NCBI GenBank assembly: GCA_009746045.1
Contig: RPFO01000130.1
Span: 2,661,368 to 2,723,367 of the forward strand
Origin: Mesostigma viride
Taxonomy: Eukaryota; Streptophyta; Mesostigmatophyceae; Mesostigmatales; Mesostigmataceae
Length of the DNA stretch: 62,000 nt
Direction of reading: 5' to 3'
Both the position numbers and the translations under genes were made by a program. The notes below the pieces were generated by a model. The model was not told the origin of the DNA and made no database searches. It worked only from the letters and a program-made list of their open reading frames with translations. Below are positions 1-11,850 of the stretch, piece by piece (position 1 is the stretch's first letter; each line of letters begins with the position of its first letter).

Positions 1-556
1 AAGACCCAGCCATGTTAAAAGCAATGCGGGCAACAACAGCAACTCCTGGATACGCTGTGTCCCTTAATAGAGAAATGTTTTTTGTATGCAAGCAAGCAAC
101 TGCTATAACTTTTATCACCAGTTCACTTTTAATACCTATGCAACATAAACACAAGCCCCACCCTGGGGATTGCAGACAATCTCCATCGGACAGCAAGGCA
201 GGCAGGCCACCACTAGCCGCCACTGCATAACGCATTACACAGCCATGCCGCACCACTGCCAGCGAAACGAAGCACGCAAGGAGCCAATGAGAGAGCCGCG
301 CTCTGACAGCTGGCAACACAGGGGTGGGAGGTGAGGAAGGAAACCCTACGAGCAGCCGCCCACCTCAACAAACACCCAACTGGCTACTTGCAACGCAAGA
401 AACAAGGCACCTCAAACACCAGAGCCACATCCATGGGCACAGCGCCACCGTTCAAATCAAAACCCGGACGCCAGCATAACCGATGTACCCACGTCACTGT
501 CCACACCAACATCAGCATAAAGACGCCAACACGACAGTAAGCTGCAAGCCCCTCAC
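1..556 (-). other. Intron of isopropylmalate isomerase gene (right part)
   Basis: This is the stretch 3' of the last visible exon of the isomerase gene, beginning with the donor GTGAGG at 556-551. The family's conserved C-terminal segment (a TTNRNFPGRMG-like motif) was not found here on the minus strand, so the final exon should lie left of the window. The short open frames present resemble nothing I know. Confidence 0.5.
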
Positions 557-3325
557 CTCGGGCATGTTCATGCGGCCGAACGTGTCCTTGGGGCCACCCA
601 GGCAGGCGGAGCAACCAGGGGCGCCAGGTGGCACACAGCCGGCCTCCTCAAAGACCTGCGCCATGGTCTTGCCTGTGCCGGGCACCTCCATCATGTAAAC
701 GTCAAAGTAGACCTGCTGCGTGGCAGGCACCAAGTAGGTGGGCACCTTCACCTGCTTGCTCTGTTGGGAGGGGGGGGGGGGGGGGGGAGCAAGTAGGCCA
801 TGGTGGGAGGGGACGGAAACGGGGGGTCAGCACCTACTTGCGTACGCGACAGTGCAGCCACATGGCACACAAGCAGCAGCGATGGCTCCGAGCCAGGCAT
901 GAGCGGTGCGGCCGTATCGAGGCGCGCCAGCACCTAGAGGCAGACCAGCAGCTACAGGCACGCAAGCAGCTACAGGCACGCAAGCAGCTACAGGCACGCA
1001 AGCAGCTACAGGCACGCAAGCAGCTACAGGCACGCAAGCAGCTACAGGCACGGTAGCACCTACAGGCACGGTAGCATAGGGAGATATGCACCCAGCCGGG
1101 CTGTAGAGGCACCCATAATTTCTCTTTCATTTGCGTTACTGCATGTCGAGCCCGGGCAGTACTCGAAACGTCCCGAAGAATCCGATCACGCAGATATGTC
1201 CGTAAAACACTTCACCAACAGAAGCAAAGCAGCAAAGCGGCAGCAAGAGATTTGGGGCTAGGACATCTGGCATGACAGCAAATGGCGGAGGAAGCACACC
1301 CACGAACGCAGGGCCACGCTGATGGCACCAGTGACATCGTCACCAACCCAACTACCGCAACATCCCCATCATCCAAATGGCAAGCCCCTGTCCCAACAAG
1401 GCCGCAGCCATCAAGTTTGGCATTTAGTTGCCTTGCAAATGAGTACAAGCGGGGGGGTGCTGGCCAGCCAATACGCCACCATCAAGTTCGCAGGCCCAGA
1501 TGGACTTGCTGTCGTTAAAAATATATCCTATCCGGCGGTTGTCTTTAGGTTACTCCGCTTAACGCCCCCCTGAAATGCATGCATGAGGACATCGTGGGGG
1601 CGACCATTTGCAGAGAAGGGGAGGTGGGGTGGAGGCCACACCGCCCAGACTGCATGCCTACCTACCACCAAGCATGGCCACGTAGCAGGACTGCAAACAC
1701 CCTGGCTAGAATTGAACGGGCTGCTGTCCCCTACACCGCACTGGCACCTGCCGCCAGTGCCAAAAGGGGAATACCCAGCGTGCCCGATGCCAACCCATGC
1801 ACCACCTGACCATGGACATTTGACCATGGGTCCCTTATCGCGGACATGAATCCCTAACCACTGTCCGCTCAGACTACCCATTGCGTAGCAAAAGGTGATG
1901 CGATCAGTTCAGGTTTATGGTTTAGCGGCAACCCTAACACAATCAATTGCTCTGACACCAGCAAACTCGGTAGACAGATAGGGACGCTATCATTGACATG
2001 ACGCTATGGCGAACACTATCTTGTGCCACTGGCATGCTATCCATGACCACCGTGCCACCGACCAAGCTATCGCCAATGCTCGTATTCGTTTCACTTATAC
2101 CCATGGAATGATAAAAACTAGACAATTGCCACGCATGGCGTTCCGCCAGCAAACTGTAGATAGCACGCACCGCGGCGGCGAACACCTTGGCGGCGGCCAT
2201 GAAGTCCTCCGTCTTGCCGCCCGTGCACGAGCCGATGTACACGCGGTCGATCTTGGTTCCCGCACACTCCGCCGCGGTCGCACGGTTGTCAGGCGAGTGC
2301 GGCTTAGCCACCACGGGGACCAGCTTGGAGACGTCAAACCGGTACTCCTCGATGAAGCTGGCGCCCGCGTCGCTGTACAGCGGCTCAAACGGCTTGTTAG
2401 TGCGCGCGCGTACATAGTCAAAGGTGGTCTGGTCGGGCGGGACGATACCGTTCTTGCCGCCGGCCTCGACCACCATGTTGCACAGCGTCATGCGCTCCTC
2501 CATCGTCATCTTCTCGACAGCTGTCCCGGTGAACTCCATCGCCTTGTACGTGGCGCCGGCCACCGTGATCTCGCCGATGATGTGCAGGATCAGGTCCTTG
2601 GCCTGCAGGTACGGAGGCATCTCGCCGTCCAGCACGAACCGCATGGTCGGCGGCGTCTTGAGCAGCAGCTTGCCGGTGCCCAGGATGAAACCGGCGTCCG
2701 TGTTGCCGATGCCGGTGGCGAACTCGCCGAACGCGCCCGCGCTGCATGTGTGCGAGTCGGTACCGAACAGAACCTCGCCCGGCCGACAGTGGCCCTCCTG
2801 CGCCAAGGCTACATGACACACGCCCTTATACTTGGGGTTGACTTTGAAATTGCTCAGATCCGTGATGTCATAAAAATACTTAATGTCCTGCTCTTTAGCA
2901 AAGTCACGCAGGATGTCCAAATTCCGGTTAGCACGCTTGTCCTCCGTGAAGATGTAGTGGTCGGGGATAATGATCAGCTTCTCCTTGTCAAAGACCTTGG
3001 CGTTCTCGCCGAACTCCTGCTTAAACACGCCGATGGTGCCCGGACCGCAGACGTCATGGGTCATGAGCACATCAGCGTTCACCCACACGTTCTCTCCCGG
3101 GCGCAAGCTGGTCTTGCCCGATGCCCTAGCCAAGATCTTCTCCGTCGCCGTCATTTTGCCCTTGACGGAACCCGACGTCGCTGGCGTCGCCACTGCCTGC
3201 ACCGGCGCAACCTTCTTCCCGGAAGCGCGGGCCGACTTCTTCATTTCCAGCGGCATCCCTCCCAAAAAGGAGGAAGCATTTGCAATGCTAACCGATGCCA
3301 TGGACACGGCAGCAGAAGAAGCCAT
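557..3325 (-). CDS. leuC: 3-isopropylmalate dehydratase (isomerase) large subunit, plastid type; 3' end outside window
   Basis: Catalytic large subunit of isopropylmalate isomerase, a [4Fe-4S] aconitase-family enzyme that converts 2- to 3-isopropylmalate in leucine synthesis. Exon 1 is 3325-2171 (385 residues) and exon 2 is 751-557 (65 residues). The 1419-bp intron between them starts GTGCGT and ends in CAG after a C-rich tract, and joins in phase as KVFAAA/VKVPTYLVPAT. Residues 1 to about 60 are rich in Ala, Ser and Lys with few acids, like a chloroplast transit peptide. The cluster ligands are visible: Cys367 in YIGSCTGGK, and Cys432 and Cys435 in PGCSACLGG. GTDSHTCSAGAFGEFATGIG is a family hallmark. 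Plant homologues are about 500 residues, so about 50 C-terminal residues are missing and should lie beyond the left edge. The start is the first ATG of the frame, just before the Ala/Ser-rich leader. Identity is secure; exon 2 limits rest on splice consensus and protein homology. Confidence 0.93.
946..1075. repeat. 18-bp tandem repeat (about 7 copies) in isomerase intron
   Basis: A unit reading GCACGCAAGCAGCTACAG is repeated head to tail, nearly perfectly through about 1050 and with substitutions (CAAG to GTAG) in the last copies. It lies wholly in the 752-2170 intron. The repetitive ACVPVA or LQARKQ translations are by-products of an 18-bp unit. Confidence 0.9.
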
Positions 3326-3991
3326 GTTTGAAACCAGCCGAGCTCAGCGACACAGTCGTCACTGCCCGCAAACAAACAGCAAAAAGCAACGTTGTCGGAA
3401 TGCTGCGTGCGTCGGCTTGGCGCTGAGTCTTCGTTGCGGCCATGCCCGGCTGCCAGCAGCACAACGTTTGCCGGCCACGCCGTACACCGCGTCGCAAGAT
3501 CTTTCTAGTTAGTTGTAATAACCTTTCACACGGTGACGCGTAGCAAGGTCCCGGCATTGGCTGGACAGACAAAGATCTTGAAACAGCTGTGCAGCACCGC
3601 GTATCTTGCAATCAGCGCGGGTAAATAGCGCCTTCCATGTTGTTGGCCTGCTATCAGTGCTATCAGTCCAGTCCGGCGATGGCGCGCTCCGTTCAGTCAA
3701 GCCCGGTTGGGGCTGGCAGCAGAATGACAGAAATTTGGGGACCCTGACCGCTATTGTACAGTGTTGTCCTCTACTGTAGCAGTACGCAATTCCCGTCGCG
3801 TATTTCGTCAAATTGCTGTCCATGAAAATGGACATGGCAGCCGGGTAAAACTGAGAAGAATGCCACGTCCTTCCGTGAACCGCGTGGCTATCTCTGACCA
3901 AAACGTTTATCAATTCTCCCGATTTTTTGTTACTGAGTAATATATTAAACTGAAGGGAAAGCGTTGATTTATTTGCTGGGTTGCGATCCGA
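3326..3991. promoter_or_regulatory. Shared upstream region of the divergent isomerase and ELP3 genes
   Basis: These 666 bp separate the two start codons and must hold both 5' UTRs and promoters. I see no coding frame with family signatures. An AT-rich patch with ATATATTAAAC near 3938-3950 is the best TATA-like candidate for ELP3, about 45 bp before its ATG. No operator motif can be named. Confidence 0.5.
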
Positions 3992-6900
3992 ATGGCTCCT
4001 GCCTCTGTGCAGGCAATGAAACCCGAGGAAGCGCGGATGCGTGCAATTGCGGAGGTGGTAGGCGCACTCGTAGCATCCCTGAAAGAGCCAGGCAAAGATG
4101 TTAATTTGTCACAGATTAAGTCGATAGCTTCTCGTCGTTATGGCCTGTCACGGGCACCGAAATTGGTCGAAATCATCTCGGCCGTGCCAGAGGAATACCG
4201 CGCGGCCCTGCTGCCTCGCCTTCGCGCCAAGCCTGTGCGAACAGCATCGGGCATTGCAGTAGTCGCCGTGATGTCCAAACCACATCGTTGCCCGCACATC
4301 GCGACCACGGGCAACATCTGCGTTTACTGCCCAGGCGGTCCGGATTCGGACTTTGAGTACAGCACACAGAGTTACACTGGCTACGAGCCTACCAGCATGC
4401 GCGCGATTAGGGCGAGATATGACCCGTATTTACAGGTAAGCATTCAATGGTTGCGCTTGTCGTTTATTCATTGCGAGCCCCTGAGAATCGAGGGTTGTTC
4501 GAGAATCCTGCGTTCAATTCTTTGGGGCTAGATCTGACCAATCCGGCCTCGCCACAGGGGGTCGCTGTCGCAAAGCGTAGGGCTGATTGATTGAAATTGC
4601 CGAAGTTCCCAACTCTATGGTCTGGCAAGGTGGCTGTCATGCCGCTCTGCAGCTGGCCTTTCTGGACTGCTGGCATACTGGCTGGGCCTCATACCCTTGC
4701 TACCCTGTTGTGCTCCACAATCCCTGCCTGTGCCTGTGCGCCACGTGGCGGCGCGCGATGTGCCGTCCGCCAGTCGCGCGGCCGCATCGACCAGCTGCGC
4801 AAGCTGGGCCACAGCGTGGACAAGGTGGAGTTCATCCTCATGGGCGGCACCTTCATGTCGCTGCCAGCCGAGTACCGCGATTGGTTCATTCGCTCCCTGC
4901 ACGACTCCCTGTCAGGGCACGCCTCACGCGACGTGGCGGAGGCAGTGCGTTTCAGCGAGCACTCCACCACCAAGTGCATCGGCCTGACCATCGAGACGAG
5001 GCCAGGTGGGTGGCTCGTGTCTCTACGTCCGTGCATGCACGCTCCTGCACTCACATATGTAAGCTAAGACTCGAGTGCCCTGCTGGCTCCGCCCAGCCCC
5101 AAGTGGCTGTCCGAGTAACAACCAACTCGCGTGCAACCTGCGCTGTAGTGTTGTGTACCTGGCTTGGGCTTTGCTTGGAGCCCCGCCGGCTATTGCACCG
5201 CTGCTTTGTTTCCTTGTTGGATTGGATGCGTAGTTGGGGTGCTCCCAGGAGTCTGCTGCGAGGTTGGCCGTTGTGTGTCCAGTTACTGTGCCCCTTCCTC
5301 ATTATGCTTTTGCCAGCAACGCTTTAATCATGATCCATGGGCCGCGCTCACTGCTATTCAAATATCGTTCTCCCCCCATGCCCCCCTTCCCCCCTACCTT
5401 GCCCACCTCTCCCCCCCCCCCCTTCCCTTTCCCCCCCCCCCCCAGACTACTGCCTGTCCCCCCACCTGCGCCAGATGCTCTCCTACGGCTGCACGCGCCT
5501 GGAGATTGGCCTGCAGTCTGTCTACGAGGACGTCGCGCGCGACACCAACCGCGGCCACAGCGTCGCTCAGGTCAAGGAGTGCTTCCACCTGGCCAAGGAC
5601 GCGGGGTTCAAGGTGGTGGTCCACATGATGCCGGACCTCCCCAACGTGGGCATGGAGCGCGACATGGAGGCCTTCCGGTGGGTGGTGGGTGGCTGGGTGG
5701 GGTGGCCCCCTGGTGTGTTAGCCCATGTTGTGCTGTGTGGTGGCTACTGCCCAACGTGGGCATCGAGCGCGGCAGGGAGGCCTTCTGGTGGGGAGCAGTA
5801 GGGCAGCCTCAAGTTTTCTCTCTTGATCAATTCCGCCCACTCGTGTGCGCCGGTGGCTGCCTCATGTGGACATGCACGGGGCGCTTTGGGGGGTGGTTTT
5901 AGCGGCCCAAAGCCCGAGTGCCCCCCCTTCCTTGTTTCTCGTACCACTCTTTCGCTTGCATCTGTAACGCATTTCTCCTCCCATTCTCCAACATGTCATG
6001 TCTGTCAGGACCCCATTTTTCTTGGAATACCCCTATCTTTCTTTCAGGGCCCTACCATTCGTTGTATGTATTGTATTCATTCCTCCTATCCCTCTCCTGC
6101 CCCGACCCACCCCTCCAAACCTGCGTTGCCTTTGTTCCCCCGCAGGTTGTTTGAGAACCGCGATGGGACCACGATGGATGCCGTCACGGCGCAGCGCACC
6201 CCCCCCCTTGGCCCACACATCGTCCCTGCCCCCCAGAGAGTTCTATGACACCTCATCCATCGTCTGTTCTACCTTATCTTTTTTCCTCATAAACGACAAG
6301 CTGTCTCACCCCACCACCACCCTCATCGGTGCACTCTCCCTGCTTCCCCCATCCCCAGAGAGTTCTTTGAAAACCCGGACTTCCGCGCCGACGGCCTCAA
6401 GCTGTACCCCACACTGGTCATCCGCGGCACGGGTCTCTATGAGCTGTGGAAGACGGGCCGCTACCACAACTACCACCCGGCGGAGCTGGTGGACCTGGTG
6501 GCGCGCATCCTCTCGCTGGTGCCCCCGTGGACGCGCGTCTACCGCATCCAGCGCGACATCCCGATGCCACTTGTCACGTCGGGAGTGGAGAACGGTGCGT
6601 GGTGCGATGTGACGTTGGAATTAAACCATTGTTGTGAAGTATCTGGCTGCCAGGAGAAGCTGCCCCACTTGCGGCGGTCACCAGGGTGCGTGCGTGATGC
6701 TAGTGGCGATGGTGATGGCATGGGGATTACGGTAGTGGCAGGCTTGGCTTGGTGAAAGGTAAAGGTACAGCCCCCTTGTGATGTGCGGGCCACGGTGGCA
6801 GGGGGTGGGCAGGCTGGTATGGCTCCAGTATTCTGCCCGTACTGCGTCCATTGTAACACATCATCCGTTTGAAACAATGCCGTAACAGTGAACGTAATCA

Positions 6901-9120
6901 TGGTTGCGCACAGCCCATTTCTAATGGCATGTAAAATACGCATCACCCGTTGTCGGCGTTGGCCGCGCTTGCCATGCCCGCTGTTGCGCGTCCCTGTGTG
7001 CCAAACCGCAGTGTGTGTGTGTGTGTGTGTGTGCCGAACTGTAATGTCATGTTTACTTGCACCCCACGCCGCCGTATCATGTATTGTTGCATGCATAGTG
7101 TTGTAGCATGCGTGTCGCTGCAGCATGCGTGCAACGTTTCGCTGGTTGCGGGCGCCTCTTGTGTCATCACACTGCGGGAAACAACAAATGGACAAGCAAC
7201 ATGCGTGCGATCCCTTGTCGGTGCCGGGGGGGCTATCCCACACAGTTGAGTGACATGCATGATGGTGCGCCCCTTGTCGGTGCCCCGTTCAAACAAACAA
7301 ACAAACGAAGTAAAAAGTAAAATGCCTTCCATCCCCTGTGCATCCGTGTTGGCGCCTCCCGTTGCAGGCAACCTACGTGAGCTGGCGTTGGCGCGGATGA
7401 CAGAGCTAGGACTCAAGTGCCGCGACGTGCGCACACGCGAGGCAGGCATTCAGGTGAGGGCGGCTCTGAATGGTTGAAGTATGGGGCATGCAGTCCAACG
7501 GATTAGTTTAGCAGGTGGGGCATGGGGTGTGCAGATGGGGCCCCAGGGAAATGGTTATGGGCATGGGGCATATGCTGTACAGGAAGGGGAATTGGGAACG
7601 ATACGGTTAGGACGTGCAGCATTCGACTGGGGCATCCTTGCAGCGTTGGAAAATACATACTACTATGGGCAGAGGGACATGCAGGTGTGGGGGGGAAGAG
7701 TTATGTGAGGTAACCACCACCCGCTGCATCTTCCTGCCCTTCCTGGTTTTCACCTCAACCGCCTTCCTTTTCCTCCCTGGCCGATCCCTGGCCTCTGAAC
7801 CCGCTCCCTTTTCTCCCCTCTTTAGACCCATCCACCCCCCTTTCGCTTCACCCACATGTTTACCTCCCCATTACCCACCCCTCACCCTACCCCCACCCTT
7901 CTCCCCCCCCTCCCAGCACATCCACCACAAGGTCCGGCCAGACCAGGTGGAGCTCGTGCGGCGCGACTACGCGGCCAACGGGGGATGGGAGACCTTCCTC
8001 TCCTACGAGGACGCGCAGCAGGACATCCTGGTGGGGCTGCTGCGGCTGCGGCGGTGCAGCGGGCGCCCGGGGGCCATGCCGGAGATGTGTGGCGCCCGCT
8101 GCAGCGTGGTGAGGGAGCTGCACGTGTACGGGACGGCGGTCCCCATCCATGGGCGCGACGCGGGCAAGTTCCAGCACCAGGTGAGGGGGGGCTTCACTGG
8201 AATGGGAATGGCAAGCATGTGGTGACCTGTCCGCCAGGCTTCTTCCCGTTTCGAGCGTGATTCTCGATGTTGCTGCTCCAGCTTGCGTAGCGAGCCATCG
8301 TTCTCATGTGAGTAATGGATAAGTGACTGCTTAAACAGTGGTTACGCAGGGATGCATGGAGAACAGTCTACCAGTATAGTGACCCAGGGATGCATGGAGA
8401 ACAGTCTACCAGTATAGTGACCCAGGGATGCATGGAGAACAGTCTACCAGTATAGTGACCCAGGGATGCATGGAGAACAGTCTACCAGTATAGTGACCCA
8501 GGGATGCACGGAGAACAGTCTACCAGTATAGTGACCCAGGGATGCATGGAGAACAGTCTACCAGTATAGTGACCCAGGGATGCATGGAGAACAGTCTACC
8601 AGTATAGTGACCCAGGGATGCATGGAGAACAGTCTACCAGTATAGTGACCCAGGGATGCATGGAGAACAGTCTACCAGTATAGTGACCCAGGGATGCATG
8701 GAGAACAGTCTACCAGTATAGTGACCGCAAGAGCCTTTCTCCTTGCACTTCCTGCTTCACTCGCTCCCCTGCTCCCGTGGTCTGATCCTTCACCCCCCGC
8801 CTCCCGGGCTGCCTCGTGCTGCATCGCCCCCTGCTTACACACCCTTACTCTGATTTGGCCTTCGTGGCCCTTGTTCTGTCTCAACTTCACCCACCCCCTT
8901 GACCACTACCTGCCTCCTTCACCCCCACCCCCACCCCTTCCTCCCACCCACCCCTGTCGTGCAGGGCTTTGGCTCGCTGCTCATGGAGGAGGCGGAGCGC
9001 ATCTCCCGCGAAGAGCACCGCTCGACCAAGCTGCTGGTCATCTCCGGCGTGGGCACGCGACACTACTACCGCCGGCTGGGGTATGAGCTGGATGGCCCCT
9101 ACATGGCCAAGTGGCTGTGA
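3992..9120 (+). CDS. ELP3: Elongator complex catalytic subunit ELP3 (radical SAM / acetyltransferase-like)
   Basis: ELP3 is the catalytic subunit of Elongator, which modifies wobble uridines of tRNA (cm5U-type); it has also been called a histone acetyltransferase. Seven exons are read: 3992-4435, 4774-5005, 5446-5677, 6359-6594, 7368-7453, 7917-8180 and 8965-9120. They total 1650 bp, exactly 549 codons plus TGA, close to human ELP3 (547). All introns are GT-AG; several acceptors follow runs of C. The radical-SAM cysteines are Cys100, Cys110 and Cys113 (C-x9-C-x2-C, in [17 protein letters not shown]). Family motifs follow: [16 protein letters not shown], the IETRPDYC split across introns, [27 protein letters not shown] and [19 protein letters not shown]. 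The C-terminal GNAT part carries the acetyl-CoA loop QGFGSLL at about 498-504 and ends [22 protein letters not shown]-like. Nothing essential is missing, so the gene is probably functional. Confidence 0.97.
5640..5793 (+). repeat. Tandem duplication of the end of ELP3 exon 3 into intron 3
   Basis: The last about 44 bp of exon 3 plus its donor (5640-5683, encoding [13 protein letters not shown]) recur at 5750-5793, 110 bp downstream, with about six changes ([13 protein letters not shown] in the same frame). The copy lies inside intron 3 and still has a GTGGGG after it. It is a decaying internal duplication rather than a needed exon: the seven-exon model without it gives the right protein length. 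Confidence 0.75.
6139..6375 (+). repeat. Two pseudo-acceptors resembling the start of ELP3 exon 4
   Basis: The true acceptor at 6357-6358 is followed by AGAGTTCTTTGAAAACCC. The segments at 6231-6250 (CCCCAGAGAGTTCTATGACA) and 6141-6164 (CAG then GTTGTTTGAGAACC) look like degraded copies of the same acceptor and exon start. Only the third copy continues into conserved ELP3 coding sequence. Confidence 0.6.
8349..8726 (+). repeat. 38-bp minisatellite, about 10 copies, in ELP3 intron 6
   Basis: The unit begins AGGGATGCATGGAGAACAG and repeats every 38 bp almost without change (one T to C at about 8509). There are no variable spacers, so it is a minisatellite and not a CRISPR-like array. It sits inside the 8181-8964 intron, so it should be transcribed and then spliced out. 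Confidence 0.95.
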
Positions 9121-10034
9121 GGAGACATGGCGATCAGCCCACAAAGCAGCCAGGGATCGCCACGGCCAGGTGGCGATCAGACGAGCGTTTGATCACATGG
9201 GCCCTATATGGCCCAGTGGCCGCAGCACCAGTGCCCTATACCCGGGCCCGATATGTCCCGTGGCTACACCGCAACAGGGACCTTGCCGTACCCCAAGGGG
9301 TAGTGAGCAAGGCAAGGCAACGTGACATGGAGGCGGCCAACCACAGCCCAGCGGTCATGGGGGCCAACAACCGTCATGCGGTGCCTCGTCACGGCTCAAG
9401 TGTTATTTGCTACAGTGCCTCATTGGCTATCGCATGGCGACAACTAGCATGAGCTGGCATGGCCAGGTGGCGCTGACAAGTCTCAAGTGGGTAGGCTTAC
9501 GCTGCATATGCGGGGCCGTCCCTGTGCCTGTGCGTACGGTTGGCATGGGCGAAAAGAGCTCGACCGTGGGGGAGGGCCAGGGGCATGGCACGCGGATACC
9601 TGGGTCCCAGCGACAACCCAACCAAGGCGGCCACGCAAGGCCCCGCATGCGGGTGGTCTCAAGGGGCATGGTCAGGTTGCCACCTGGCGCCCGTGATGCG
9701 ACTGCGTCGGCTCAAGTGTTTGCTCGTTGTAAAGGGTTCCATAAGATGGCAGCCTGCGAGACCAACACGGGGCTGCGACAACAAGCAAATGCCGCCAGGT
9801 ACCCCACCCCGCCAGTCGTTGTCCACCTCACCGCCTGCGGCCGTGGCCCCCGTTGCACCGGGCACAGACGCGCACGCCTACCCCACGGATGACTACGAGG
9901 CAAGCCACCTGGAAGAACACCTTCCAAAGGGTGGCCAGCTGCCGCTTGTGGGCGCGCGCAATCACAGGTCATGTGTGTGCCAGGTATGTGCCAGGTATGT
10001 ACCAGGTGCCACGCCACGCAGGGCCTTTTCGGCC
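9121..10034 (+). other. ELP3 3' UTR and downstream spacer
   Basis: No further coding sequence is recognisable. TGTAA, the usual algal polyadenylation motif, first appears at 9728-9732. The stretch has several GGCCANNTGGCG-like degenerate direct repeats but nothing I can name. Confidence 0.4.
9728..9732 (+). terminator. Candidate TGTAA polyadenylation signal for ELP3
   Basis: TGTAA is the standard poly(A) signal of chlorophycean green algae. This is the first one on the sense strand after the ELP3 stop, implying a 3' UTR of about 0.6 kb. Inference from motif only. Confidence 0.4.
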
Positions 10035-10110
10035 AATTAATTAATTAAACACATGCTCCAATGGGGAGCCACGGAGCACCAGAGTGCTTTTAATCCCTGA
10101 GTGTGCACAG
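10035..10110 (-). repeat. Family C retroelement 3' end: (TTAA)n tail plus hairpin
   Basis: Read on the minus strand this is a 3' terminus: a hairpin with complementary GCTCC/GGAGC arms and a nested CTCC/GGAG stem, then a short (TTAA)n tail at 10035-10048. The same terminus occurs at about 11851, 12131, 12452, 12516, 13266 and 48636, always in the same orientation. Confidence 0.7.
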
Positions 10111-11544
10111 CGGGGAGTTTCGGCCCATGCTTCCTGCCGAGGCCAGGGCACCAGTGTCCAGCACATCTCGTGAGCCGAGCCCCTAGCCCCTGACGCACCT
10201 GGGCCTGGCACTACATCCCACTTGTCACTACTTGCGATGGCGCCACTCGGCGCCTGCCCGCCATGTGACACTTTTTCCCGCCACGTGTTGCTTCTTTCCG
10301 TTGCTTGAGGCTGCGGGTCGTGCTTGTTTCTCGGCTGTGGGGACAAAACAGTTGGGTAGGGAGGTGCGGACCCATGGGGGGGGGGGATTAGCGCGCCCAT
10401 TGTCAACTTTGGCTGTTGTCACCAACAAGGTGGAGGAGGGCGGTGTATAGAACGAGGAGGGCGGATCTCCCCCAAGACCAAAACGAGGCATCCGCAATGG
10501 CAACGCATCAGTTCACCCCACCTAAAGCCAAGCCTAGCCCTGCGACCAGGGCAACCCCTCGCCTTCACGTGGGCAGGGCCGCCTCCTTCCTGTGCTGCCG
10601 CCAAGGCCGGCGCCCCTGTCGGGTGGGGGCTTGTGGCCAGTGGGGAGCAACACGAGGACCCCTGTGGGGGGCGAGAACAGCGCCCAAGCTGCCAAGGCCA
10701 AAGGCCAAACGTGCTCTGGCCACGACACGGGCGTGGCCACCGTGGGTGACTGAACGAACTCAGGGCGGATTGGTTGGGTTGCTGTGGCCGGTGCAAGGTG
10801 CAAGGGTTGACGCGCTGATGGTTGACGCAAGGAGTCTCGTGGCGCACCCATAACTGTCATTCCTTTATTGATGATGGCTGTTAAGACAAGCAGACCAGCC
10901 GCGCTGGATGGTTGCAGCGTGCTATAGTATATCAGCAGCGTATGCTGGTTGTCTCATTGATATATACATGCGCGCATAGAACATAATGTGCTGCTGCACA
11001 TGTTCTGTCCCGCGCGCACCTCTTATGTTCAGGTGGCACCCCGTTGTCAGCATGTTCAGTAGCACTTTCATTTCAGGTAAAAAAGTTTCTGCACCCGTCG
11101 CTACGATATCCAATTTCACCCATCCGGCCATCCCAAGAAGCAGACAGTGGCAAGCACGGACTGTGTTTTGCTCCAGGACTCCCCGTGTATCAAGGCGGGC
11201 CTACTGACTGTTGTGGCTGAGGCCTCGCCATAAGTCCTCCTACACGCCATCGTGGCCACTGTCGCGTGTCTCCCGGCACCTGGCGTCATGCGCCCACTGG
11301 GCATCCTCATCAACAGGCTGATAGCGTCAAGGCTAGCATCTGGCCCTCGATGTTTTTGCCCATGGTCAGCGCTGCATATCAGTGAAACAGCCAGCATGCA
11401 GGCTGCATATGTTGCTGCCTATACCCCGTGTTTGTGTGCGTGGACAACTTGGATGGTTATATACATGCAGAAAAACTTTTGTAAATATCAATATGCTACG
11501 GCTGTTACACCGTGTTCAGCAATGAGTCAGATCGATGAGTTCAA
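10111..11544. other. Spacer without recognisable genes
   Basis: No frame in this 1.4 kb matches a family I know. A reversed copy of the repeat D terminus (GCTGGTTGTCTCATTGATA) lies at about 10940-10960. The rest is unremarkable mixed sequence, probably old repeat remnants. Confidence 0.4.
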
Positions 11545-11815
11545 TACCAAAGTGACAACCAGCGCAGGCTAGAAATCTGCAGGAATCCGGACCATGGTAG
11601 CTCAAGCCTGCTGTGATCTGATCCGTGTTTGTCAGGTCGTTCAGGATGGCTAGACGGTCGCGCTAAACCCACCCGCGCGTGATCAGGGCAATTGTTCCTA
11701 GCCGCCAATAGTGTCCGGCCAGTTGAAATCACCACTGCTGCGATCAATATGTTACAAAGTCCATGGTCCAGATTCTCCCGATTTCTGGCCTGCGCTGGTT
11801 GTCTCCTTGATATTA
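11545..11815 (+). repeat. Dispersed repeat D with inverted termini
   Basis: This copy starts with CAAAGTGACAACCAGCGCAG and ends with the inverse of the same terminus (GCGCTGGTTGTCTCCTTGAT), giving imperfect inverted ends of about 50 bp. Its interior shares blocks with the copy at 37505-37820, including TCGTTCAGGATG and GTGATCAGGGC. It is MITE-like, with no coding capacity. Confidence 0.65.
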
Positions 11816-11850
11816 CAAAGTTAATATTCTTCTAAGCATTGTATTCATTC

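Noticed and set aside
2006-3331. 441-codon frame on plus opposite the isomerase exon
   Set aside because: Antisense shadow of a GC-rich exon; its sequence has no family features, whereas the minus frame has all isomerase motifs.
8349-8726. CRISPR-like array
   Set aside because: Direct repeats of 38 bp with no spacers between them, in a eukaryotic intron.
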